From assembly GCA_011176655.1 (NCBI GenBank), contig DUEB01000018.1, positions 1 to 8,123 on the forward strand: a DNA stretch of 8,123 bases. Reading direction: 5' to 3'. This document shows, in pieces, positions 1 through 6,052 of the stretch; the stretch's first letter is position 1; the number at the start of each line of letters is the position of its first letter. The stretch is from Dehalococcoidia bacterium. GTDB lineage: Bacteria; Chloroflexota; Dehalococcoidia; Dehalococcoidales; UBA5760. The notes under the pieces are model-generated. The model was not told where the DNA came from, ran no database searches, and was given only the letters and a program-made list of their open reading frames with translations. The position numbers and the translations under genes are program-made.

Positions 1-1059
1 AGGGAGGTATTGGCCAGCGGCACCACTAAGGCGAGCGTGGTGGTGGCCGGGGGGCTTCAGGTTGACTTCAGGATTGTGGAGCACGGCTCGTTTGGGTCTC
101 TGCTCCAGTATTTCACGGGCAGTAAGCAGCACAACATCAACCTCCGGGACAGGGCGCACCGTCTGGGGCTGAAGCTATCGGAGTATGGCATTACCGACCT
201 TAAGACGGGGGAGTTAGAGAAGTTTACCACCGAGGCAGCCTTTTATCAGCGGCAGGGCTTACAGTTTATTCCCTCTGAGATAAGGGAGGGCCAGCACGAG
301 ATAGCCCGGGCTGAAGCGGGCACCATACCGGGGTTGGTGGAGCTGGCTGACATCAAGGGCGACCTTCATGTCCACACCGACTGGAGCGACGGGCATGACA
401 GCCTGGAAGCCATGGCTCAGGCGGCGAAAGCCCGGGGCTATCAGTATCTGGGGATTTCCGACCATTCGGCGGGGCGAGGTATTGCTCACGGGCTGGATAG
501 CGAGCGGCTGAGGCGGCAGATACAGTCAATTAAAGAGCTCAATCAGGAGATTAAGGGCGTTCACATCTTCAGCGGCATGGAGGTGGATATCCGGGCTGAC
601 GGCAGTCTGGATATGCCTGAGGGGCTTCTCGGGGAGCTGGATATCGTCACCGCTGCGGTGCATTCGGGGATGAATCAGGGTGAAGCGCATATGACAGAGC
701 GGCTGATAAGGGCTATGGAGAGTCCCAATGTGGATATCCTGGCGCACCCGACCTGCCGCCTGTTACCGGCGCGGGAGCCGGTAGCGGCTGATATGGAGGC
801 TATCTTTCAGGCGGCGCTGCGCACCAATACCGCCCTGGAGATTAACGCTATGCCCAGTCGGCTCGACCTCAAGGATACTCATGCCTATCGGGCGCGGGAG
901 CTGGGGGTCAGGCTGGTTATTAACACCGATGCCCACAGTGGCGGGCACCTTGATTTCATGCGCTTCGGCATCGGGGTGGCCCGGCGGGGCTGGTGCCGGG
1001 CGGGAGACATACTGAATACCCTCTCTCGGGCGGAATTAGCCGCCTACTTTAAGCACTAG
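1..1059 (+). CDS. polX: DNA polymerase/3'-5' exonuclease PolX, C-terminal part (5' end outside the window)
   Basis: C-terminal 352 residues of a bacterial family X DNA polymerase, a repair/gap-filling enzyme with a PHP nuclease domain. The frame is open from base 1. A TTG at 10 could pass for a start, but the sequence around it is the middle of the palm domain: the GLQVDFR motif carries the third catalytic Asp (residue 22 of the fragment), followed by the thumb segment LLQYFTGSKQHN and the NEYG-like KLSEYG. The PHP domain starts near residue 118 and retains all nine expected metal ligands: H123 and H125 (HVH), D130, H155 (SDHS), E194, H221, H249 (AHP), and D310 and H312 (TDAHS). Full-length PolX is about 570 residues, so roughly 220 residues (helix-hairpin-helix region, fingers, first two Asp) lie upstream. 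One small oddity is LEINAMP where LEINANP is usual. The next gene starts 2 bases after the stop and is probably co-transcribed. Confidence 0.93.
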   Translation, partial: REVLASGTTKASVVVAGGLQVDFRIVEHGSFGSLLQYFTGSKQHNINLRDRAHRLGLKLSEYGITDLKTGELEKFTTEAAFYQRQGLQFIPSEIREGQHEIARAEAGTIPGLVELADIKGDLHVHTDWSDGHDSLEAMAQAAKARGYQYLGISDHSAGRGIAHGLDSERLRRQIQSIKELNQEIKGVHIFSGMEVDIRADGSLDMPEGLLGELDIVTAAVHSGMNQGEAHMTERLIRAMESPNVDILAHPTCRLLPAREPVAADMEAIFQAALRTNTALEINAMPSRLDLKDTHAYRARELGVRLVINTDAHSGGHLDFMRFGIGVARRGWCRAGDILNTLSRAELAAYFKH

Positions 1060-1061
1060 GG

Positions 1062-1793
1062 ATGGTTTACGGGATGACAGAAATACTGGACAGCCGTTTA
1101 TATTCTCAGCTGGAGGTTACGGGTAGTGCTGAAGCCGTAAAGCAGCTCGTGCAGGCTGTTATCGGCGGTAAGCACTGGTATCTGGCCCTGCTTGAGGCTA
1201 TGGGCAGGTGGACTGCGCCTGAGGAGCTAGTTGGCGGGCAGCGTTACTGTTACCTTATCGCCGGCGAGGCGTTTGACTTCCTGCTGCTGGCCGAGCGGCT
1301 GTGTCAGGCGGTGGATGGGCTATTGCCCGACGGGGATAAGGCAGCGCTCCTCTTTCACGGGCGTCCCCCGCTCAGGTTGACCGAGGCTGAGTTTAAGGAG
1401 CTTATCGGCACCGCTAAGTATCGCCAGTATCTGAACTACTTTTACGGCATTACCGTGGAGGAGGCCTTGTTTCTGGCGGTGCAGGACGAGGTGCGTAAGG
1501 AGCGGCGGGCGGCAGGTTTCAGTAACGAGCACGATGTGGTTAATGAGGTCTATCGGCGAGTATATGGTGCCACCAAAGGAGTCCTGCTCAGGCGTTTCCG
1601 TAAGGAAAAGGGCTATCCCTCCCTTAAATCTATCAGCTTAAGCGAGCTGAAGGAGTTTACCTACTGGCTGTTTAAGTGTCGTTTGCAGCGCTCGGAAAAG
1701 GCCAAAATTGCCAGCGATACCAGTAAGGCCCTGCGCTGGCTCCGCCGGAGCGGTCTTTCCCGGGGGCTCACCGCTGGCGAGTCCCCCGAGTAG
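1062..1793 (+). CDS. Conserved-looking hypothetical protein, helical and basic at the C-terminus
   Basis: I do not recognise this 243-residue protein. It has no signal peptide, no convincing membrane span and no catalytic motif that I can name. It reads as mostly alpha-helical: a leucine-rich N-terminal half (about 20-140) and a C-terminal half (about 143-232) very rich in Lys and Arg, with segments such as RRVYGATKGVLLRRFRKEK and LRWLRRSG. This would suit a nucleic-acid-binding or protein-docking role, but that is inference. It follows the polX stop by 2 bases, so translational coupling is likely and a link to DNA repair is possible. The start is uncertain: ATG at 1062 has no spaced ribosome site, while ATG at 1074 (residue 5, MTEILD) has GATGG at 1061-1065, 8 bases upstream, within AGGGATGG. 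Codon use looks like that of polX. A T-tract hairpin ends the unit 47 bases after the stop. Confidence 0.8.
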   Translation: MVYGMTEILDSRLYSQLEVTGSAEAVKQLVQAVIGGKHWYLALLEAMGRWTAPEELVGGQRYCYLIAGEAFDFLLLAERLCQAVDGLLPDGDKAALLFHGRPPLRLTEAEFKELIGTAKYRQYLNYFYGITVEEALFLAVQDEVRKERRAAGFSNEHDVVNEVYRRVYGATKGVLLRRFRKEKGYPSLKSISLSELKEFTYWLFKCRLQRSEKAKIASDTSKALRWLRRSGLSRGLTAGESPE

Positions 1794-1839
1794 AACCTCC
1801 GGTCAGATTTCTGGTTCTCGCTAACCTGACTCTATTTGA

Positions 1840-1867
1840 ACCCCTAGTAAGTTAGAGGGTGTTTTTT
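1840..1867 (+). terminator. Rho-independent terminator of the polX unit
   Basis: ACCCCTA at 1840-1846 pairs with TAGAGGGT at 1853-1860 (7 bp, one bulged A) around a 6-base loop. It is followed by G and six T residues at 1862-1867. It lies 47 bases after the stop of the hypothetical gene, and the T-tract touches the stop codon of the convergent satP at 1868. On the minus strand no U-tract follows the stem, so it is predicted to work only for plus-strand transcripts. Confidence 0.7.
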
Positions 1868-2446
1868 CTATTTATCTTCCTTAGGTACCGGGCGCAGTCC
1901 AATCGGGAAAACCCAGCGTCGGTATTGGGCATGAGCGATAACGGCCGCCGAGGCGTAGATGGCGGCGGCGGCGACGAAGATACCCTCGATACCGGCGGCC
2001 TTGGCGGGCACGATGCCGTAGAAGTGTCCCGCAAGAAGCCCGAAGAGCACCGTCAGCGAGGCAAATATGAAGAAGTGCACCCGGGATATCTTAAAAGCGC
2101 CGATTGACATATAGCCGGTGAATATGCCCCAGGCTATCATTGTCCAGGCGAGGCCCGGGCCGTCAATCGTGATTACGCCGAGCCATTCCAGAAGGAAGGC
2201 AAAGGCAAGGCCTATCCAGAAGACACCGTAGGAGATAAAGGCGGTGAAGCCGAAGGTGTCTCCCCGGCGAGCGTCAATTATGCCGGCGATGACCTGAGCG
2301 GCTCCGCCCCAGAAGAACCCCCAAATCAGGGGCATGGTGCTGGTTATCAGACCGATATTGTGGATTTGCAGGAGTAGAGTGGTTAGACCAAAGGCGGCTA
2401 ACCCCAGACCACCGGGATTAGCCCAGATGACGTCGTCTTTTGACAT
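1868..2446 (-). CDS. satP: Acetate uptake transporter, GPR1/FUN34/YaaH (SatP) family
   Basis: A 192-residue inner-membrane protein of the acetate/succinate channel-transporter family, close to the 188 residues of E. coli SatP. The family signature NPGGLGLAAFG lies at residues 10-20 (the NPAPLGL-type motif). Six hydrophobic spans follow, at about 14-34, 40-58, 66-90, 96-120, 124-145 and 152-176, with short loops such as DARRGDT. The start is ATG at 2446, because GGAGG at 2456-2460 precedes it by 9 bases. A TTG at 2476 would add ten residues, but it has no ribosome site and the extra MLTKKRRFFC is not family-like. It lies 106 bases downstream of acsA on the same strand, which supports a job in importing acetate for activation. 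A hairpin between the two genes may tune the amount of satP message. The C-terminus is short and charged (PVPKEDK). Confidence 0.92.
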   Translation of the reverse strand: MSKDDVIWANPGGLGLAAFGLTTLLLQIHNIGLITSTMPLIWGFFWGGAAQVIAGIIDARRGDTFGFTAFISYGVFWIGLAFAFLLEWLGVITIDGPGLAWTMIAWGIFTGYMSIGAFKISRVHFFIFASLTVLFGLLAGHFYGIVPAKAAGIEGIFVAAAAIYASAAVIAHAQYRRWVFPIGLRPVPKEDK

Positions 2447-2455
2447 GCAGAAAAA

Positions 2456-2460
2456 CCTCC
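2456..2460 (-). promoter_or_regulatory. Ribosome binding site that sets the satP start
   Basis: The minus strand reads GGAGG, 9 bases before ATG at 2446. This favours the 192-residue protein over the TTG start at 2476. Confidence 0.8.
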
Positions 2461-2474
2461 GTTTCTTAGTTAGC

Positions 2475-2505
2475 AAAACTGGTCGGCGGTAGCCGATTTA
2501 GTTCT
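2475..2505 (-). terminator. Intercistronic hairpin between acsA and satP, possible attenuator
   Basis: On the minus strand an outer stem AGAACT/AGTTTT (including one G-U pair) encloses an inner stem TCGGC/GCCGA (2492-2496 with 2483-2487) with a TACC loop. The four U residues at the end belong to the stem, so it is at best a leaky terminator. It may equally be an RNA-stability element separating acsA and satP levels. No better terminator was found after acsA. Confidence 0.35.
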
Positions 2506-2552
2506 GACTATGATGCTCGTCGGCGGCATGAGCGATACCCGGGGCCATCCCG

Positions 2553-4520
2553 TTACTGGCTTCCCTTTACCAGGGAGGTAACCACTGATGGGTCGGCCAG
2601 GGTGGAAGTGTCGCCCAGCTCTTTGGTGTTGCCCGCGGCGATTCTGTTCAGTATGCGTCTCATAATCTTGCCGCTCCTGGTTTTGGGGAGGCCGTCGGCG
2701 AACTGAATCTTGTCGGGAGAGGCTATCGGCCCGATCTCCTTACGAACGTGGGCAACCAGCTCCTTCTTGAGGGCGTCGCTCTTCTCCACCCCTACCTTCA
2801 GGGTGACGAAGGCATAGATGCCCTGTCCCTTGACCTCATGGGGCATACCGACTACAGCCGCTTCAGCTACTTTCTCGTGGGATACCAGGGCACTCTCCAC
2901 TTCAGCGGTGCCGAGGCGGTGTCCCGATACGTTAATGACATCGTCGATACGGCCCATCAGCCAGTAGTAACCGTCCTCGTCCACCCTGGCTCCGTCTCCG
3001 GTGGTGTAGACGCCGGGGAAGCGGACAAAATAGGTCTCCTTGAATCTCTTCGGGTCGCCGTATACCCGGCGCATGAGTCCCGGCCAGGGGCGCTTGATTA
3101 CCAGGTAACCGCCCTCGTTGACGCCGGCTTCCGAGCCGTCTTCTCTCAGTACGGCGGGGTAAACTCCGGGGAAGGGCACCGTGGCTGAGCCCGGCTTGAT
3201 GGGGGTAGCGCCCGGGAAGGGGGTGATGAGGAAGCCGCCGGTCTCGGTCTGCCAGTAGGTGTCGACAATGGGACAGCGGCCCTTGCCGATTATGTTGTAG
3301 TACCACATCCAGGCTTCGGGGTTAATCGGCTCCCCGACCGTTCCCAGGATGCGGAGGCTGCTCAAATCATGCTTGGCGGGCCATTCGTCGCCCTCGCGCA
3401 TGATGGCCCGGATGGCGGTGGGGGCGGTGTAGAAGATATTGATCTTGTACTTTTCCACTATTTCCCAGAAACGGTCCGGGTGCGGATAGCTGGGCACGCC
3501 CTCGAACATGACGCTGGTTGTCCCCAGGGCCAGCGGTCCGTACAGGATGTAGCTGTGACCGGTTACCCAGCCGATATCGGCGGTGCACCAGTAGGTGTCT
3601 TCCTCTTTGAGATCAAAGACCCACTTGGCGGTCTGGTAGATGTAGAGGAGATAGCCGGCCTGAGTGTGGAGCACCCCTTTTGGCTTTCCGGTGCTGCCGC
3701 TGGTATACAGAATGAAGAGCGGGTCTTCGGAGTCCATGGCTTCTGGTTCGCAGACGGGCTTGATGTCACTGGCGCCCATCTCATCATGCCACCAGTAATC
3801 ACGCCCGGCTTCTATCGGGACACCGATATCAGCCCGCCTTACCACAATGACATCCTTTACTTTAGGGCAGTGCTTGAGGGCTTCATCAGCGTTGTCCTTG
3901 CTCCTGATGACTCTGCCGGCGCGGTAGTAGCCATCGGCGCAGATGAGGAACTCGGATTCGCAGTCCAGGATTCTGTCTCTCAGAGCGTCGGCGCTGAAGC
4001 CCCCGAAGACAACGCTGTGGATGGCGCCGATGCGGGCGCAGGCGAGCATAGCAATCGGCAGCTCGAGGATCATGGGGAGATAGATGGTAACCCGGTCGCC
4101 CTTCTTGATCCCGTGCTTCTTGAGGACGTTGGCGAATTTGCACACGTAGTAGTGCAGCTCCTGGTAGGTGAGGGTCTGGCTATCGCCGATGTCCCCCTCC
4201 CAGATGAGCGCCGCCTTGTTCCTCCGCCAGGTTTTGAGGTGCCGGTCCAGGCAGTTATAGCTGACGTTCAGCTTGCCGCCCACGAACCATTCGTGCTTGC
4301 CTTCCTTGAAATCCTCCACCAGGACCTTGTCCCACTTCTGGAACCAGTCCAGTTGTTCCGCCATCTCCCCCCAGAATTTCTCAGGGTCGTCAATAGACCT
4401 CTGGTATATCTCTTTATACTGGGCTAGGCTCTTGATGTATGCCTGCTTACTGAGTTCCTCTGGCGGCTCAAAGACCCTTTTCTCCGCCATCATAGACGTG
4501 ATTGTTTTTTCCGAGACCAA
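2553..4520 (-). CDS. acsA: Acetyl-CoA synthetase, AMP-forming (acetate-CoA ligase)
   Basis: A 655-residue cytoplasmic adenylate-forming enzyme that makes acetyl-CoA from acetate, ATP and CoA via acetyl-AMP; the length is normal. Motifs in order: the N-terminal ACAS region ([11 protein letters not shown], about 49-59); the phosphate loop [11 protein letters not shown] at 272-282; GWVTGHSY at 317-324; TVGEPIN at 394-400; YWQTETGG at 422-429; TGD at 507-509; the hinge [20 protein letters not shown] at 523-542; and [10 protein letters not shown] at 613-622. K618 is the catalytic lysine that is reversibly acetylated in Salmonella Acs. The acetate-pocket residues known there (V310, T311, V386, W414) match V319, T320, V395 and W423 here, so acetate rather than a larger acid is the expected substrate. 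The start is TTG at 4520, 9 bases after AAAGGGG at 4530-4536; the internal ATG pair at codons 10-11 lacks a ribosome site. The gene is followed by satP and preceded by a cNMP-fold gene. Confidence 0.96.
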   Translation of the reverse strand: MVSEKTITSMMAEKRVFEPPEELSKQAYIKSLAQYKEIYQRSIDDPEKFWGEMAEQLDWFQKWDKVLVEDFKEGKHEWFVGGKLNVSYNCLDRHLKTWRRNKAALIWEGDIGDSQTLTYQELHYYVCKFANVLKKHGIKKGDRVTIYLPMILELPIAMLACARIGAIHSVVFGGFSADALRDRILDCESEFLICADGYYRAGRVIRSKDNADEALKHCPKVKDVIVVRRADIGVPIEAGRDYWWHDEMGASDIKPVCEPEAMDSEDPLFILYTSGSTGKPKGVLHTQAGYLLYIYQTAKWVFDLKEEDTYWCTADIGWVTGHSYILYGPLALGTTSVMFEGVPSYPHPDRFWEIVEKYKINIFYTAPTAIRAIMREGDEWPAKHDLSSLRILGTVGEPINPEAWMWYYNIIGKGRCPIVDTYWQTETGGFLITPFPGATPIKPGSATVPFPGVYPAVLREDGSEAGVNEGGYLVIKRPWPGLMRRVYGDPKRFKETYFVRFPGVYTTGDGARVDEDGYYWLMGRIDDVINVSGHRLGTAEVESALVSHEKVAEAAVVGMPHEVKGQGIYAFVTLKVGVEKSDALKKELVAHVRKEIGPIASPDKIQFADGLPKTRSGKIMRRILNRIAAGNTKELGDTSTLADPSVVTSLVKGSQ

Positions 4521-4529
4521 ACTGATTCA

Positions 4530-4536
4530 CCCCTTT
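4530..4536 (-). promoter_or_regulatory. Ribosome binding site supporting the TTG start of acsA
   Basis: The minus strand reads AAAGGGG, ending 9 bases before TTG at 4520. No comparable site precedes the ATG codons ten residues further in. Confidence 0.7.
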
Positions 4537-4558
4537 CTAAAAATACACTGAAGGATTT

Positions 4559-4664
4559 GCTCCCTCAGATTGCGAGCTATTCCCCGGCTGCTTTTTGAGC
4601 CGTTGTCGCAGACCACATGGGAGCGGCTCGCTGGGCAAGCCACCTACCTGTTGGTACTATAATA
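4559..4664 (-). promoter_or_regulatory. Putative acsA promoter region and structured leader
   Basis: The 169 bases between acsA and the cNMP-fold gene hold a -10-like TATTAT on the minus strand (4659-4664) with no convincing -35 box, so an activator would be needed if it is used. The leader below it has competing stems: GCTCCC/GGGAGC (4559-4564 with 4619-4624), GAGCCG/CGGCTC (4597-4602 with 4624-4629) and CGGCT/AGCCG (4585-4589 with 4598-4602). They share bases, so they cannot all form. No known riboswitch class was recognised. Confidence 0.3.
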
Positions 4665-4689
4665 TCCTGGTAAGACGGATAGTGGCTGG

Positions 4690-5145
4690 CTAGTCCTGTG
4701 CCGTGACCCCCAGGCATTGCATAAATGCGGCGCACAGTCTATCGGCGACCACTCTGGCTACGCCCTGGTAGACGGTACAGCCTACCCGACAGTTGGTCGC
4801 ACACAGATTAAGGATATCCTCTCCATTAAAGGTGAGAACCTTTGTCTTCTCTATCGCTTTGGCGGTCGTTGTGGCCATGTGGGGGGGGACTACCGCCGAC
4901 CAGCCAATAGTCTCGAAATTGGTAGCCGCCGTAAGTTGCCGCTGGGAAAGCGGGCCCAATTCCAGCACCAGGGCTACCAGACCATCTTCAACGACTCGTA
5001 TTTTGTCCAGTATGGTATTCTGTCGGTGGATGATGGCCCCTGGTTCAAATACCTCCACAGTGCACATTTCGGCCACCACTTTAAGGTGCTCATCGGTTAG
5101 CTCACGAAACAGGTCGGACCTTTTTAGAACCTCTAGTTTATCCAC
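4690..5145 (-). CDS. Stand-alone cyclic-nucleotide-binding-fold (Crp-like) protein without a DNA-binding domain
   Basis: A 151-residue protein made of one Crp-type sensor domain: an N-terminal helix region (LEVLKRSDLFRELTDEHLKVVAEM, 4-27), the beta-roll (EVFEPGAIIHRQN, 31-43; VVEDGLVALVLE, 51-62) and a long helix at about 112-144. It ends where Crp proteins would start their helix-turn-helix, so it probably acts by protein contact. The phosphate cassette is unusual: GWSAVVPPHMATTTAKA (81-97) replaces the GE...R pattern that holds cAMP, so the ligand may not be a cyclic nucleotide. Six cysteines occur, three spaced by four residues (115, 119, 123). The start is GTG at 5145, with AAGGAG at 5155-5160, 9 bases upstream; a GTG at 5181 has no such site and would place this ribosome site inside the gene. 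It has its own good promoter. It lies upstream of acsA, so a role in acetate control is plausible but unproven. An 8-base C run (4881-4888) sits in the cassette; the frame is intact. Confidence 0.82.
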   Translation of the reverse strand: MDKLEVLKRSDLFRELTDEHLKVVAEMCTVEVFEPGAIIHRQNTILDKIRVVEDGLVALVLELGPLSQRQLTAATNFETIGWSAVVPPHMATTTAKAIEKTKVLTFNGEDILNLCATNCRVGCTVYQGVARVVADRLCAAFMQCLGVTAQD

Positions 5146-5154
5146 TCGTGCTCT

Positions 5155-5160
5155 CTCCTT
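5155..5160 (-). promoter_or_regulatory. Ribosome binding site setting the GTG start of the cNMP-fold gene
   Basis: The minus strand reads AAGGAG, 9 bases before GTG at 5145. It overrides the longer GTG start at 5181. Confidence 0.75.
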
Positions 5161-5193
5161 TCGGGCATGCCAGATTTGCACTCCAGGTTAAAA

Positions 5194-5223
5194 ATTATAC
5201 ACTACTGCTAGGCACCTTGGCAA
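5194..5223 (-). promoter_or_regulatory. Sigma70-type promoter of the cNMP-fold gene
   Basis: On the minus strand the -35 box is TTGCCA (5218-5223, five of six consensus bases), the spacer is 18 bases, and the -10 box is a perfect TATAAT (5194-5199). Transcription would begin near 5187, leaving a leader of about 42 bases. This is the best promoter in the window and implies the gene can be transcribed independently of the two-CW gene upstream. Confidence 0.7.
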
Positions 5224-5236
5224 ATTTTGCCTGCCT
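5210..5236. promoter_or_regulatory. Inverted repeat overlapping the -35 box, candidate operator
   Basis: GGCAAA and TTTGCC form a perfect 6-1-6 palindrome at 5219-5231. AGGCA (5210-5214) and TGCCT (5232-5236) form an outer pair of arms, with CCTT left over on one side. The palindrome covers five of the six bases of the -35 box of the cNMP-fold promoter, so a bound repressor would block it. Transcribed from the two-CW gene it could also fold as a hairpin, but no U-tract follows. Confidence 0.45.
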
Positions 5237-5242
5237 TAAGGC
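5233..5242. repeat. 10-bp perfect palindrome next to the candidate operator
   Basis: GCCTTAAGGC reads the same on both strands. It overlaps the outer arm of the inverted repeat at 5210-5236 and lies in the 126-base gap between the two-CW gene and the cNMP-fold gene. It may be part of the same protein-binding site. Confidence 0.4.
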
Positions 5243-5271
5243 TAAGAATGGATACCGGTGTCAGCCAGCTT

Positions 5272-5901
5272 TCAGGGTAAGGCCAGGTGTTTCATAACCT
5301 GGGACATTTTTACGTTGCTGCCCTTACCGCGGAGCTTTATCTCTATGGGTTCGCGGTGCCCCCATTTCTCGTAGGCTCGGCAGACATGGCAGATATCGGT
5401 ATCCATACCTTGTGGTTCCGAATCAAGGAGCTTGCAGTAGGTGCCTTCAATCTGCCAGCAGGGTAGCGTCCGATACCTGAAGGCGGGGCACTCTTTCTTG
5501 ATGGCGTCCGGACAATGGAACATATCCCAGCAGGGCGTTTTCCCTTCCCAGAACCCTAGAGCCGGTTCCGTAAGGATGTTTCCCTTCACCTCACCTATGG
5601 CCCGCTCTATCTCGGCGACATCCTCTATGGTCGTGACTCCTTTCAGAACCTCTTCCAATCGTTTAACCACCTCTGGTTCCATGGTCACCTCCTTATACCG
5701 TCGGGGCGGTAACTCCACCTCACCGTATTGGAATCCGTAAATCTTGCCCTTGCGTTCGCCGGTAGTCATCCTGGCCCATACCGGGTACACGGTGTACTTT
5801 TCAAACTCCTGCGTTCGCAGGCCGACTATCTCGGCGCTTTCGCCCACCACATCGGGTAGTGAGTTGGCATTTTTGATGCCGACCGTGTCGCCTATTTTCA
5901 T
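5272..5901 (-). CDS. Two-CW domain protein with an N-terminal beta-barrel-like domain
   Basis: A 209-residue cytoplasmic protein in three parts. Residues 1-66 look like a small beta-rich domain (MKIGDTVGIKNANSLPDVVG, then EKYTVYPVWARM and GKIYGFQYGEVEL) of unknown role. Residues 74-107 are a helical linker. Residues 118-178 carry seven cysteines (124, 130, 138, 148, 156, 171, 174), including two CW pairs (PCWDMFHC and PCWQIEGTYC) and a final CHVC; this matches the two-CW domain pattern found in anaerobes, thought from its cysteines to bind metal or an Fe-S cluster. The exact function is unknown. The start is ATG at 5901 with AAAGGGGG at 5910-5917, 8 bases upstream; a GTG at 5910 overlaps that site. 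An internal ATG at 5682 has a much stronger ribosome site, so a 136-residue short form starting at the linker is possible. The neighbours are the cNMP-fold gene downstream and a divergent response regulator. Confidence 0.8.
   Translation of the reverse strand: MKIGDTVGIKNANSLPDVVGESAEIVGLRTQEFEKYTVYPVWARMTTGERKGKIYGFQYGEVELPPRRYKEVTMEPEVVKRLEEVLKGVTTIEDVAEIERAIGEVKGNILTEPALGFWEGKTPCWDMFHCPDAIKKECPAFRYRTLPCWQIEGTYCKLLDSEPQGMDTDICHVCRAYEKWGHREPIEIKLRGKGSNVKMSQVMKHLALP
5680..5694 (-). promoter_or_regulatory. Internal Shine-Dalgarno site and in-frame ATG inside the two-CW gene
   Basis: The minus strand reads AAGGAGGTGA (5685-5694), a 10-base match to the anti-Shine-Dalgarno sequence, with its GGAGG core 5 bases before ATG at 5682. 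That ATG is in frame (residue 74) and sits at the boundary between the N-terminal domain and the linker. It is stronger than the site at the gene's own start. It would give a protein beginning MEPEVVKRLEEVL and ending with the two-CW domain. Confidence 0.6.
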
Positions 5902-6052
5902 GGTCGCCACCCCCTTTCCCGCCGTGGTCTGGGCTCAATCTCGCTGGCCGCCTTCTATCTCCTCTATCTCTATTTAAGCGCATAACGGGCTCGCTGCCAT
6001 CCGCCTTAGTGCTTATTTTTCCGTGCCTCTCGGCGAAGCCAGGCTGTCCTTC

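Noticed and set aside
1801..1830. GTCAG/CTGAC inverted repeat as a second terminator
   Set aside because: The stem is only 5 bp with a 19-base gap and has no T-tract on either strand. The hairpin at 1840-1867 explains termination better.
3369..4427. A 352-codon open frame on the plus strand
   Set aside because: It is antisense to acsA, whose motifs are complete in the minus frame. The product is low-complexity in Gly, Ala, Val and Asp, as expected of a shadow of a GC-rich gene.
4658..4663. A perfect TATAAT on the plus strand
   Set aside because: No -35 box lies 16-18 bases upstream, and the only thing downstream on that strand is antisense to the cNMP-fold gene. The same bases serve better as a weak -10 for acsA on the other strand.
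5251..5262. GATACCGGTGTC near-palindrome after the two-CW stop
   Set aside because: It has one mismatched pair, no loop and no T-tract, so it is weak both as a terminator and as an operator.
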